From: Methanosarcinales archaeon ex4572_44
GTDB lineage: Archaea > Halobacteriota > Methanosarcinia > Methanosarcinales > EX4572-44
Assembly (NCBI GenBank): GCA_002254825.2
Contig: NJEL02000015.1
Span: forward strand, 1 to 16,608
DNA: 16,608 nt
Direction of reading: 5' to 3'
A program made the translations under genes and the position numbers. The notes under the pieces are model-generated. The model was not told the origin of the DNA. It ran no database searches and saw nothing but the letters and a program-made list of their open reading frames with translations. Of the stretch, positions 8,268 to 15,063 are shown one piece after another. The stretch's first letter is position 1. Each line of letters opens with the position of its first letter.

Positions 8268-9301
8268 CCCACCACACTCCTCAATTTGATGCCAACCACG
8301 TACGACAAAATAGATAAAATACCTGTCAACACGAGATAATCTAGTGAATATTCTGGAAAGCCCTTAAAATCATATTTTGCACTGAATATCTGCAAAATAA
8401 ATAATAAAACAAGTATGAACGAGATTATAATTAACGATCTTCCAATCAAGTATCGATTCTGGTTAAAAATCGATCTGAAGGGTTTGAAACACGAGACACA
8501 CCTGTTACCAGCTGGAATTCGTTCACCAAGCCTTTCCAGATCAAATGGCAGGCTCTCTTCGACACGATACTTAGCCCATGTGAAGTATGCCGCTGCATAG
8601 ACTGCAAGCCCGACACCCATACTACCGAGCAGTGTTCCACCACCATAGACCACATTGAAGAGCATCGTTGTGATCGGAATCGTCAGTATCGGAACAAATG
8701 CCCAGACCCACGCACTCGATCGCTGCCACAGATTATAATCATAGGTGATCTCAAGCCACCAGATGAGATAGAGCACGGTCAAGAGATACGGTGTGTAGGC
8801 ACGTGTGAAGTTCAAGAGGAAGATAAAAGCAGCAAGAGTAATATTTACGAGCAGCACAATCCTGAGAAAACGGCTGACCTCTGCAGGGATATCAACACCA
8901 TATGCCTCACTACCCGAGATCCTGAGCTCGGTTGAACGCTTCCTGAGCCTGTTGACATTGGCATTCATATTCTCGAGCCGCTCATCCAGCCGTTCGATCA
9001 TCACCTGTGTACCTGCGATCTCTTCAAGAATCGGTTCAAGCCTTGAGTAGATCCCCGCCTCAAAACCTGTGTCGACCAATTGTTCAAGTGCGATCGTTCG
9101 TCGTGCAAGGTTGATCCCGCTCCATAGAGCCCCCACTCCGATCGATAGGATTGCAAGATTCATTACAACCTCTCGTATCTCAAACTCCCTGCCAGCAAGG
9201 ACATCCATCAGTGGTTGATATGAAGAGTATATCAGGTATATCGATGCAATTATTATACAGATGGTTGATAGTTTCTCAGGGAATGAAGGATCTCTATTCA
9301 A
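8264..9301 (-). CDS. Uncharacterised ~8-TM membrane protein with coiled coil
   Basis: I do not recognise this 345-residue protein. Hydrophobic segments lie at about 11-29, 45-65, 146-166, 169-187, 197-217, 222-240, 287-307 and 318-338, suggesting eight TM helices. Between TM2 and TM3 is a charged, heptad-like stretch (about 85-127), probably a coiled coil. Between TM6 and TM7 is a soluble loop with a CVSC pair (268-271) that lacks a following His, so it is not a haem site; it could be a metal or redox pair. The start is TTG, supported by GGTGA seven bases upstream; the next in-frame Met is at residue 32, after the first TM helix. It begins 52 nt after the signal peptidase gene and overlaps the cytochrome start by 4 nt (ATGA). 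Context suggests a role in making, anchoring or accepting electrons from the cytochrome, but that is inference only. Confidence 0.75.
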   Translation of the reverse strand: MNRDPSFPEKLSTICIIIASIYLIYSSYQPLMDVLAGREFEIREVVMNLAILSIGVGALWSGINLARRTIALEQLVDTGFEAGIYSRLEPILEEIAGTQVMIERLDERLENMNANVNRLRKRSTELRISGSEAYGVDIPAEVSRFLRIVLLVNITLAAFIFLLNFTRAYTPYLLTVLYLIWWLEITYDYNLWQRSSAWVWAFVPILTIPITTMLFNVVYGGGTLLGSMGVGLAVYAAAYFTWAKYRVEESLPFDLERLGERIPAGNRCVSCFKPFRSIFNQNRYLIGRSLIIISFILVLLFILQIFSAKYDFKGFPEYSLDYLVLTGILSILSYVVGIKLRSVVG

Positions 9302-9353
9302 AGGATAATCACCAATACAGTTTTTATAACGCCCATCATAATCATATACCTAT

Positions 9354-10124
9354 TTAGCGTTTGCTGCTTGTTGCTGATAGTACGTAAAGCAGTATGCAGA
9401 TGATGAATATCGTGAGCCCGAGCCTTTTGACACCTTGAACGATCTGGCTCATCTTGTACATCTCAGACCCGTATCTTGTTATCTTGGTCTTCTCTGGATT
9501 GAATAATAAGTATTCACCGATACCTTTTACTATTATCGGTTTTCCTTTAAACATCACGGCTTCCCCTTTTATCTCTTTTTCTTTAAGCGTCCAATCATCA
9601 GTAAACTGGGCTGCATCCCCTTTTGTCTTGATTCTACCATCTATGATCGATTGTATTCGATGAATGACAGGCATATTCACTTCTTTCACGTCGAACATGA
9701 TGATCTCACCCTCTTCAGGGTCGATCTGAAGGCTCTGCATAAAAACCATATCTGTCACCTCAAGGGTTGGTGCCATGCTCCCAGACGTAACGATAGCAAG
9801 AAAGATGTACTTGTTTAGGATGATGTATGCCACAAAGATCGTGACAGCGAGTGGAATCAGTACAGGTGCGATCCGTGGTGTTCGTGAGAGTTCATGATAG
9901 TGTTGCATCTTCTCCATAGCGTGTTTTTTGCGATTGTGACTGGATCCCTTCAACAGGTGGTTGATTAGGTTCGGGACTAGGGAAGAATTTCTCACACACA
10001 CGTAATATAAAAATATTAGCAAAATTAAAGTGATTAGAAAGAGTATTAGGGTGACTCGGTTGATGTGCCAAAGGTAGAGAAGTGTGAACGATAGTATCCC
10101 GACCAGTTTTTCGATAAATACCAT
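9354..10124 (-). CDS. Sec11-type signal peptidase I with extra N-terminal TM region
   Basis: This 256-residue membrane serine protease would remove signal peptides from exported proteins on the outer membrane face. The catalytic serine is S116 in TSGSMAPTL (box B). The general-base histidine is H155 in VIHRI, where bacterial LepB has Lys, which places it in the archaeal/eukaryotic Sec11 (also SipW) class. A KGDA motif at 168-171 (D170), with acidic D176/D177 nearby, supplies the expected aspartates. A TM helix at about 87-108 precedes box B and another ends the protein (about 235-250). Two additional hydrophobic segments at about 5-42 and a basic linker extend the N-terminus beyond the usual Sec11 length. 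No strong RBS precedes the ATG, and a TATA-like element 29-39 bp upstream suggests a very short leader. It is the first gene of the cytochrome cassette and may process its secreted cytochromes. Confidence 0.88.
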   Translation of the reverse strand: MVFIEKLVGILSFTLLYLWHINRVTLILFLITLILLIFLYYVCVRNSSLVPNLINHLLKGSSHNRKKHAMEKMQHYHELSRTPRIAPVLIPLAVTIFVAYIILNKYIFLAIVTSGSMAPTLEVTDMVFMQSLQIDPEEGEIIMFDVKEVNMPVIHRIQSIIDGRIKTKGDAAQFTDDWTLKEKEIKGEAVMFKGKPIIVKGIGEYLLFNPEKTKITRYGSEMYKMSQIVQGVKRLGLTIFIICILLYVLSATSSKR

Positions 10125-10152
10125 AGTCTACTGAGATTTACATAAAATATCC

Positions 10153-10163
10153 AATAATTTAAA
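10153..10163 (-). promoter_or_regulatory. TATA-like promoter for signal peptidase-cytochrome cassette
   Basis: The minus strand reads TTTAAATTATT here, which fits an archaeal TATA box. Transcription would start about 25 bp downstream, near 10130, only a few bases before the ATG at 10124; the absence of a clear Shine-Dalgarno there agrees with a leaderless or near-leaderless mRNA. The element abuts the T-tract of the preceding gene's terminator, so read-through is an alternative. Confidence 0.4.
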
Positions 10164-10198
10164 AATAAAAATGTGGATGATCCATCGTTTGGATCATC
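10160..10198 (-). terminator. Hairpin plus T-tract terminator after tetrahaem cytochrome gene
   Basis: Immediately after the stop codon on the minus strand is a perfect 9-bp stem (GATGATCCA/TGGATCATC, 10198-10190 and 10184-10176) with a 5-nt loop. It is followed by CACATTTTTATTTTT. Archaeal termination relies mainly on the U-tract, which is clear here; the strong hairpin is an added feature and may also stabilise the mRNA 3' end. Confidence 0.65.
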
Positions 10199-10200
10199 TC

Positions 10201-10878
10201 TCAGCTTGTATTCCCTTGGACAAGAGTCGTATTGGTTGTAACTTCAATATCCCACTCTTCAGTTGTTGTATTGATCGTTGCGTTTATGTCAAGCCCGCCG
10301 TACTTGTACCATGTGATATTTATGTTGGTGTGGGTATGGCATCCAATGCACGCAGCACTGTCGGTTGCAGCACCACTTGACTGATTGTAGAAGTCGCTGT
10401 GAGCAGAATCGGGATTGCTCAGCTGAACTGTTGCATTGTAGTGACAGTCCTGACAGTCCACCTTTATGGCAGCATGCGGCGTGGTCTGGTTCCGCCATGC
10501 ATTCGTGAAATCACTTGCAGCGCTTGTGTTTGTGAGACCTTCCTGTGTGAAATCCTCAAAATTGTAACCTGTCAACGTTGAAGTATTTATGGCATAGTCC
10601 GTGAGAATCGTCTCGTTTATCTGATGGCATATGGTACACCCTGAATACTCGCCATAATTTTCATCAAAAGTGGCGTGTGCACCTCCAGCAGCTAAATTTG
10701 TATTCCATTCGTTGACCTCTGGCTGGTGACACTTTGCACACAGCTCCTCCATATCACCTGGATTTTTAACGCTATACCAGTGGTGCTGTCCCGTGAACAT
10801 CGACATCGTCTGCGGTAATACGAAGAGACCGAGCGCCACAACAGCAACGGACAGTAACAAAACATTCCTTCCTTTCAT
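10201..10878 (-). CDS. Secreted tetrahaem c-type cytochrome
   Basis: This 225-residue protein has an N-terminal hydrophobic signal peptide or anchor (about 5-22) and four CxxCH sites: CAKCH (47), CTICH (81), CQDCH (142) and CIGCH (177). Six further histidines (H32, H33, H68, H135, H160, H183) could be distal ligands, enough for bis-His coordination of all four haems. About eleven NxS/T sequons, dense in the Thr/Asn-rich C-terminal tail, suggest a heavily glycosylated extracellular protein. The ATG is preceded by AGAGGTGA with seven-base spacing. The gene has its own TATA promoter and terminator, so it can be expressed separately from the downstream cassette. Size, four haems, export and sequon density recall the tetrahaem proteins that polymerise into archaeal cytochrome filaments, but a monomeric electron shuttle is equally possible. 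Confidence 0.9.
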   Translation of the reverse strand: MKGRNVLLLSVAVVALGLFVLPQTMSMFTGQHHWYSVKNPGDMEELCAKCHQPEVNEWNTNLAAGGAHATFDENYGEYSGCTICHQINETILTDYAINTSTLTGYNFEDFTQEGLTNTSAASDFTNAWRNQTTPHAAIKVDCQDCHYNATVQLSNPDSAHSDFYNQSSGAATDSAACIGCHTHTNINITWYKYGGLDINATINTTTEEWDIEVTTNTTLVQGNTS

Positions 10879-10937
10879 TTTCCTTTCACCTCTTTATATA
10901 TTAATCATAATAGTACGCAATTGTTAAACACAACTTT

Positions 10938-10947
10938 GATATAAACC
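10938..10947 (-). promoter_or_regulatory. BRE/TATA promoter of tetrahaem cytochrome
   Basis: The minus strand reads CGAAAAGG followed by TTTATATC, matching a purine-rich BRE plus TATA box. Transcription would start near 10915, giving a leader of about 37 nt that contains the AGAGGTGA ribosome binding site. This is one of the better-formed promoters in the window and would fit strong independent expression. Confidence 0.6.
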
Positions 10948-11001
10948 TTTTCGTTTTGTTATAGTACTGGTTTTGATAGAGTAACCTGTTTGTATCTTAA
11001 A

Positions 11002-11017
11002 AATGATACTCATCATT
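11002..11017. repeat. Inverted repeat AATGAT-4-ATCATT, possible operator
   Basis: Perfect 6-bp arms surround a four-base spacer. It lies about 125 bp upstream of the tetrahaem cytochrome ATG and about 55 bp upstream of its TATA box. The arms resemble halves of Fur/DtxR-type metal-regulator sites, but in AT-rich DNA a match this short may be chance. Confidence 0.3.
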
Positions 11018-11182
11018 GTGCAAATTTATAAAGATTTAAAAAAATCTATTCATACCCGCTTTTAGTCTCATAAATATTTTATTATCTATTTATTACAGAA
11101 TATTTTGACTATTTTACTATTTATCCATTTTTTATACTCATTTATTCATAAATTTTCTATTCTACTGCGTTGGTTTTGAACA

Positions 11183-11205
11183 AGTTGCTTACTGTGTAAG
11201 CAACT
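11183..11205. repeat. Perfect 10-bp inverted repeat with 3-nt centre
   Basis: AGTTGCTTAC and GTAAGCAACT surround TGT. The repeat stands out from surrounding AT-rich DNA, lies 155-177 bp upstream of trpE, and is not followed by a T-run on the plus strand. An operator for a dimeric regulator or an RNA hairpin are both possible. Confidence 0.6.
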
Positions 11206-11290
11206 GTTGATTACAGAGTAATATAACATCTGAAAAACCAGAGTTTTGGTGTAGCATCCGGGCAAGTTGATCGTCATCATGAGGAAATAT

Positions 11291-11300
11291 CTTAAATAGG
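11291..11300 (+). promoter_or_regulatory. TATA-like promoter of trpEG
   Basis: CTTAAATAGG, preceded by purine-rich GAGGAAATAT, fits an archaeal BRE/TATA arrangement. The predicted start would be near 11320, leaving a leader of about 40 nt before the ATG at 11360 with GGGTGA at 11351-11356 as ribosome binding site (short spacing). A second AT-rich element, GTATAGTATAAT (11311-11322), is an alternative. Confidence 0.45.
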
Positions 11301-11329
11301 ATATCGTAAAGTATAGTATAATGCATTGA

Positions 11330-11345
11330 TGTACTAAAATGTACA
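11330..11345 (+). promoter_or_regulatory. Paired TGTAC boxes, possible TrpY-type operator
   Basis: TGTACT (11330-11335) and TGTACA (11340-11345) start 10 bp apart, one helical turn, between the predicted transcription start and the trpE start codon. TGTACA is the known TRP box bound by the archaeal tryptophan repressor TrpY in Methanothermobacter. Occupation here would block the trp transcript. No regulator gene is in the window. Confidence 0.45.
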
Positions 11346-11359
11346 ATGAAGGGTGAGAT

Positions 11360-12925
11360 ATGACAATTACGCCAGACAATGATGAACCCAGAGACGTAAT
11401 AGATGCTGCAGACACTCCGCGAGACAGGCTCGTCCAGATCGCAATCCCAATCAACACGAGTCTCACGCCACTCCAGGCATATGCTGCTCTACGATCGCAC
11501 GATTCAAGCGGGTATTCCTACCTGCTCGAATCTGCTGAAAAGGAGAAACGTCACGCCAGATTCTCGTTTGTGGGTGCAAACCCTCTCGGAGTTATCACAG
11601 TGAAAAAAAGAGAAATAAAAGTTGATCTCTTCGCCAAAGCAAACCTGATCGATCGGATCAAATCAAACCTCGGAGAGGTGTGTGAAAAAGTCACAGCCAC
11701 TGATCACATGATAACCGGGCAGATCAATACGGGTTGTGACGTCTTCGACTCCCTGCGTGCTGCGATAATGATAGGCGAGCCTATAAGAGGGATTGATTGG
11801 GGCCGTCAGGTATTTACAGCTGGTGCTATCGGATTTGCAGCTTATGACTGCGTTTACGATTCACACCTCCATCTGAAACCGTTCCAATCAAGGATTCCTG
11901 ATGCACAGTTTGCCCTCACTGCAGAAACTCTCATCTTTGATCACCTCTCAAACAGGACGTATTTGGTAAAGACCGAAGAGTTGAGAGAAGATGCTGATCA
12001 AAGAGAGATACGAGCACAGATAGGAAGAAGGGTAAAAGAAATCGAAGAACTGTTCGCCAAAACAACTCCAGAAGACAATGTGGAAGAGAGTGATTCTTGT
12101 TTTGTTGGTTGTACCGCGGATAAGCGAGAGTTTGAGCTGATGGTGAAGCGTGCAAAGGAGCACATCATCAATGGTGACATCCTTCAGGTCGTGCTCTCAC
12201 GCCGCTACGAGATCAAAACACGAAAGAGCGCCTGCAAACTGTATCAAAAGCTTCGAAAAGTGAATCCAAGTCCATACATGTACTTATTCGAATTTGGGAA
12301 TCTCTCAATCATCGGTGCAAGCCCTGAAACCCTCCTAACCGTCAAAGATCGAAAAGTGATCACAAACCCCATCGCTGGAACATGCCCGCGCGGGAGAACG
12401 CCAGAAGAGGATGAAGCACATGCACGAGAGATGCTGTCAAATGAAAAAGAGCGAGCTGAACATGTGATGCTTGTTGACCTTGGTCGCAACGATGTCCGTG
12501 CCGTTGCAAAAGCAGGGAGCGTTGTGGTAGAAGACTACATGTCAGTCTTAAAGTACTCACACGTCCAGCACATCGAGAGCACAGTTACAGGCGAACTGCG
12601 GGACGAGTGTGACGCATTTGACGCCACCCGAGCAATCTTTCCAGCAGGCACGCTCAGCGGGGCTCCAAAGATCCGCGCAATGGAGATCATTCACAACTTG
12701 GAAGAGAACGCCCGCGGGGTGTACGGTGGTGGTGTGGGTTATTACTGCTTCAATGGTGATGCAGACTTTGCCATCGTGATCCGAACCATGATAAAAGAGG
12801 GCAACATGCTCTCTGTTCAAGCAGGCGCTGGGATTGTGGCAGACTCTGACCCTGAATATGAATACAACGAGACCGAGCGCAAGATGGCTGCGATGATTGA
12901 GGGAGTGCTCGGAGGTCTCAGATGA
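11360..12925 (+). CDS. trpE: Anthranilate synthase component I
   Basis: This 521-residue chorismate-utilising enzyme makes anthranilate from chorismate with ammonia from TrpG, the first committed step of tryptophan synthesis in the cytoplasm. The N-terminal LLES motif (55-58) followed by RFSF is the tryptophan feedback site and favours TrpE over PabB. Later motifs are NPSPYMYL (302-309), PIAGTCPRGRTPEEDE (337-352), LVDLGRND (371-378), PAGTLSGAPK (428-437) and QAGAGIVADSDPEYE (487-501). Length is normal for the family, and about 20 poorly conserved residues precede the conserved region. ATG follows GGGTGA. The stop overlaps trpG's ATG (ATGA, 12922-12925), matching obligate pairing of the two subunits. 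Other trp genes are not present here. Confidence 0.95.
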   Translation: MTITPDNDEPRDVIDAADTPRDRLVQIAIPINTSLTPLQAYAALRSHDSSGYSYLLESAEKEKRHARFSFVGANPLGVITVKKREIKVDLFAKANLIDRIKSNLGEVCEKVTATDHMITGQINTGCDVFDSLRAAIMIGEPIRGIDWGRQVFTAGAIGFAAYDCVYDSHLHLKPFQSRIPDAQFALTAETLIFDHLSNRTYLVKTEELREDADQREIRAQIGRRVKEIEELFAKTTPEDNVEESDSCFVGCTADKREFELMVKRAKEHIINGDILQVVLSRRYEIKTRKSACKLYQKLRKVNPSPYMYLFEFGNLSIIGASPETLLTVKDRKVITNPIAGTCPRGRTPEEDEAHAREMLSNEKERAEHVMLVDLGRNDVRAVAKAGSVVVEDYMSVLKYSHVQHIESTVTGELRDECDAFDATRAIFPAGTLSGAPKIRAMEIIHNLEENARGVYGGGVGYYCFNGDADFAIVIRTMIKEGNMLSVQAGAGIVADSDPEYEYNETERKMAAMIEGVLGGLR

Positions 12926-13491
12926 AGGTGCTCTTCATCAACAATCGGGACTCATTCGTCTGGAACCTTGTGGATTACGTCTCACGGTTCGAGCCTGAGA
13001 CCCTGGTGGTACCACACACAATAACGGTGGACGAAGTACGGATGATCGCACCCGATGCAATCATAATCTCGCCCGGACCTGGCCACCCAACAAATGATAG
13101 AGACATCGGCAACTGTCTCAAAATAATCAAGGATTTCAGGGAGACTCCACAACTCGGGGTCTGCCTCGGACACCAAGCGATCGCGGTGGCATTCGGAGGC
13201 AAAGTCGGACACTCGCCAGAAGGTCCGATCCACGGAAAGACCGCTCACGTATACCACGACTCAAAATGCATCTACCAAGGAATCAAGAACCCGTTCGAAG
13301 CTGGACGCTACCACTCACTAACAGTCACACAGATGCCTGAGGAATTCATCAGAACAGCACAAACAAACAATGGCCTACTGATGGGCATGCGGCATGAGAC
13401 ATACCCGATCGAAGGAGTACAGTTCCACCCAGAATCAGTGCTCACGCCAACAGGACTGAAGATCATTGAAAACTTTCTGAAAATATGTTAA
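12922..13491 (+). CDS. trpG: Anthranilate synthase component II (glutamine amidotransferase)
   Basis: This 189-residue class I glutamine amidotransferase hydrolyses glutamine and passes ammonia to TrpE. The catalytic triad is visible: C81 in GVCLGHQ, and H169 and E171 in FHPES. The oxyanion-associated PGPG (51-54) and RYHSL (129-133) are also present. Length is typical of a stand-alone TrpG. Its start overlaps the trpE stop, so the two should be made in equal amounts. The same protein type can also serve PabB in some organisms. The gene ends 15 bp from a convergent methyltransferase gene. Confidence 0.95.
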   Translation: MKVLFINNRDSFVWNLVDYVSRFEPETLVVPHTITVDEVRMIAPDAIIISPGPGHPTNDRDIGNCLKIIKDFRETPQLGVCLGHQAIAVAFGGKVGHSPEGPIHGKTAHVYHDSKCIYQGIKNPFEAGRYHSLTVTQMPEEFIRTAQTNNGLLMGMRHETYPIEGVQFHPESVLTPTGLKIIENFLKIC

Positions 13492-13497
13492 TTTTTT
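13492..13497 (+). terminator. Oligo-T terminator after trpG
   Basis: Six T residues directly follow the trpG stop codon, and further T-rich DNA (13518-13533) lies inside the 3' end of the convergent gene. Archaeal RNA polymerase commonly terminates at such tracts without a hairpin. Confidence 0.45.
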
Positions 13498-13506
13498 GAA
13501 TAGTCT

Positions 13507-14100
13507 CTAAGTCGACGGTTTTTTCTTTTCTCCTTTCAGGACTATTAGTTTTTCGAAAAAATATTTTTCGGATTCTAATTCGCTGGTGGTGTATCCGATC
13601 TCGTCCATTTTTTTCTTCACTTGGTCTATGTCTGTGAGGCTTGAGATTATGGTAAGCACTCTACCATCCACTTTCAGGTGTGTCCATGCTTCTTCGAGGA
13701 ACTGGTTGATGGTTTCTCTCCCGTTTTTTCCCCCGTCGAACGCGTAATTGAGCCATCCTGGTATTTTTTCGTTTTTACTTGTTGGTAGATAGGGTGGGTT
13801 GAATATGATTACGTCAAAGGTGGTTTTTATTCCTTTAAGTAGATCTGTTCGTATTGTTTCGACGCGGTTGGATCTGGTGCATTTTGCGGCGTGGGGGTTG
13901 ATCTCGGATGCTATGATTCTGACCTGTTTTTTCTCTTTTATTATTTTTGATATGATTCCGCATCCAGATCCGATCTCGAGCACGCTGTCATTCTCTTTTA
14001 CCACGTCTAAGCTTGCGTTGAGCAGGAGGTACGTATCCTCTGCCGGGGCATAGGTCTGCGGTGTGAAGTTGACGCTTACACCGCTGTGGGTTATTTTCAT
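13507..14100 (-). CDS. HemK2/Mtq2-like class I methyltransferase (probable aRF1 glutamine methylase)
   Basis: This is 197 residues from the ATG at 14100. It has YAPAEDTYLLL (17-27), typical of the short archaeal/eukaryotic HemK2 (Mtq2, N6AMT1) branch. The SAM-binding motif I is VLEIGSGCG (40-48), and the catalytic NPPY (101-104) is typical of N-methylation of glutamine or adenine. By family it should methylate the GGQ glutamine of release factor aRF1, probably with a Trm112 partner; no N-terminal PrmC extension is present. I chose the ATG that overlaps the upstream stop (ATGA, 14097-14100) over a GTG at 14133, which would give 11 extra unconserved residues and no RBS. It is the last gene of the rpo12 operon. 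Substrate is inferred from family only. Confidence 0.85.
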   Translation of the reverse strand: MKITHSGVSVNFTPQTYAPAEDTYLLLNASLDVVKENDSVLEIGSGCGIISKIIKEKKQVRIIASEINPHAAKCTRSNRVETIRTDLLKGIKTTFDVIIFNPPYLPTSKNEKIPGWLNYAFDGGKNGRETINQFLEEAWTHLKVDGRVLTIISSLTDIDQVKKKMDEIGYTTSELESEKYFFEKLIVLKGEKKKPST

Positions 14101-15047
14101 TCTTCGAGTATCTGTTTCACTCGTTCGACGCACTCTGATAGTATCTCGTCCCGCACCCCTTTCAATTCAAGTCCTGCTGCACCGTCGTGCCCCCCTCCCG
14201 TACCACCGTGTTTTCTTCCCATTTCATCAAGCATTCTCCCGAGTGTTACGCCTTTTTCGATAGCTGTGCGTCTGGCTCTGCTGCTGATCCTGACATTGTC
14301 TCCGACCGCGCTTGCCACGAATGCAACGTCTGCTCCGATGTTCACGAGTGTTGCTGCAGCTGCCCCATTGAACGAGCTTACGTGAGAGGTTGCGATGATC
14401 CAGTCGCCCACCCGAACGATTCGTGCACGCATCGCTGTTTTCATCATTGCAATGCGCATCGAGACGTCGTGTGGCGTTGATGAGAGCAGATCAAGTACTT
14501 CACCATACTGGATCCCAGTTTCTTCGAGTAGGCTGGCAGTGGTGCGCATCGAGTCTGGCGTCGCGTGTTTGAAGTGGCCTGTGTCTGTGATGATTCCTGC
14601 TATCAATGCTATGCCCATTTCTACAGAGAACGAGTGACCTGCTTCATGCAGCAAGGTGTAGATAATCTCTGCTGTTGAACTTGTGGGCTGGTAAATGTAA
14701 AATTCAGCATTATTCAAGAGGTTGTTTGTCGTATGGTGATCGATGAGACAATATCTACCAAGTTTGATTCCATCAAGCTGAGCATGGGTGGATGTGTCGA
14801 GCAGAACCGTGATATCATACTTTGAGAGGTCGGTATGGCGAATTGGCTGCGTCTCTAAATAGTTGAGCAATGTGGCACTTATGCGATCAACACTATCTAT
14901 AATGCCGATTGTGCCACCAAAAACCTCCCGCAGGGCATAAGCACTTCCGATAGCATCTGGATCAGCATTCCTGTGGCAGAGAAAGATTGGATTTTTGAAT
15001 TCTGTCAGCAAGGAATAGAATTCATCGTGTGAGACATTTTTTCCCAT
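14097..15047 (-). CDS. DHH/DHHA1 family phosphoesterase
   Basis: This 316-residue protein has the complete DHH catalytic set: HRNADPDAIGS (25-35), D84 in LLDTS, the DHH-type motif IDHH (102-105) and TDTGHF (154-159). The C-terminal DHHA1 substrate-binding motif GGGHDGAAG is at 284-292. Such proteins are manganese-dependent phosphodiesterases acting on short oligonucleotides, pAp or cyclic dinucleotides, or single-strand exonucleases of the RecJ type. The short length is closer to NrnA-like oligoribonucleases than to full RecJ. It lies 16 nt after the prefoldin gene and overlaps the methyltransferase start. Exact substrate cannot be told from sequence. Confidence 0.9.
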   Translation of the reverse strand: MGKNVSHDEFYSLLTEFKNPIFLCHRNADPDAIGSAYALREVFGGTIGIIDSVDRISATLLNYLETQPIRHTDLSKYDITVLLDTSTHAQLDGIKLGRYCLIDHHTTNNLLNNAEFYIYQPTSSTAEIIYTLLHEAGHSFSVEMGIALIAGIITDTGHFKHATPDSMRTTASLLEETGIQYGEVLDLLSSTPHDVSMRIAMMKTAMRARIVRVGDWIIATSHVSSFNGAAAATLVNIGADVAFVASAVGDNVRISSRARRTAIEKGVTLGRMLDEMGRKHGGTGGGHDGAAGLELKGVRDEILSECVERVKQILEE

Positions 15048-15063
15048 AAAATATCAATAATTC

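Larger units (their letters stand above)
10879..11359. other. 481-bp AT-rich divergent intergenic region
   Basis: No convincing gene is seen on either strand. The left end holds the minus-strand promoter and leader of the tetrahaem cytochrome. The middle (about 11020-11160) is very AT-rich, with many stops in all frames. Inverted repeats lie at 11002-11017 and 11183-11205, and the right end holds the plus-strand trp promoter and TGTAC boxes. The length exceeds what two core promoters need, which leaves room for operators or an unrecognised small RNA. Confidence 0.7.

Noticed and set aside
11020..11160. CRISPR leader or repeat array in the AT-rich intergenic DNA
   Set aside because: No regularly spaced direct repeats are visible; the sequence is simply AT-rich.
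11146..11466. 106-codon minus-strand frame across the trpE start and upstream region
   Set aside because: It runs across the trp promoter and the palindrome into the antisense of trpE, with no recognisable domain and AT-driven composition.
14101..14133. Longer methyltransferase starting at GTG 14133
   Set aside because: The added residues are not family-like, there is no ribosome binding site, and the ATG at 14100 forms the same ATGA overlap used by neighbouring genes.
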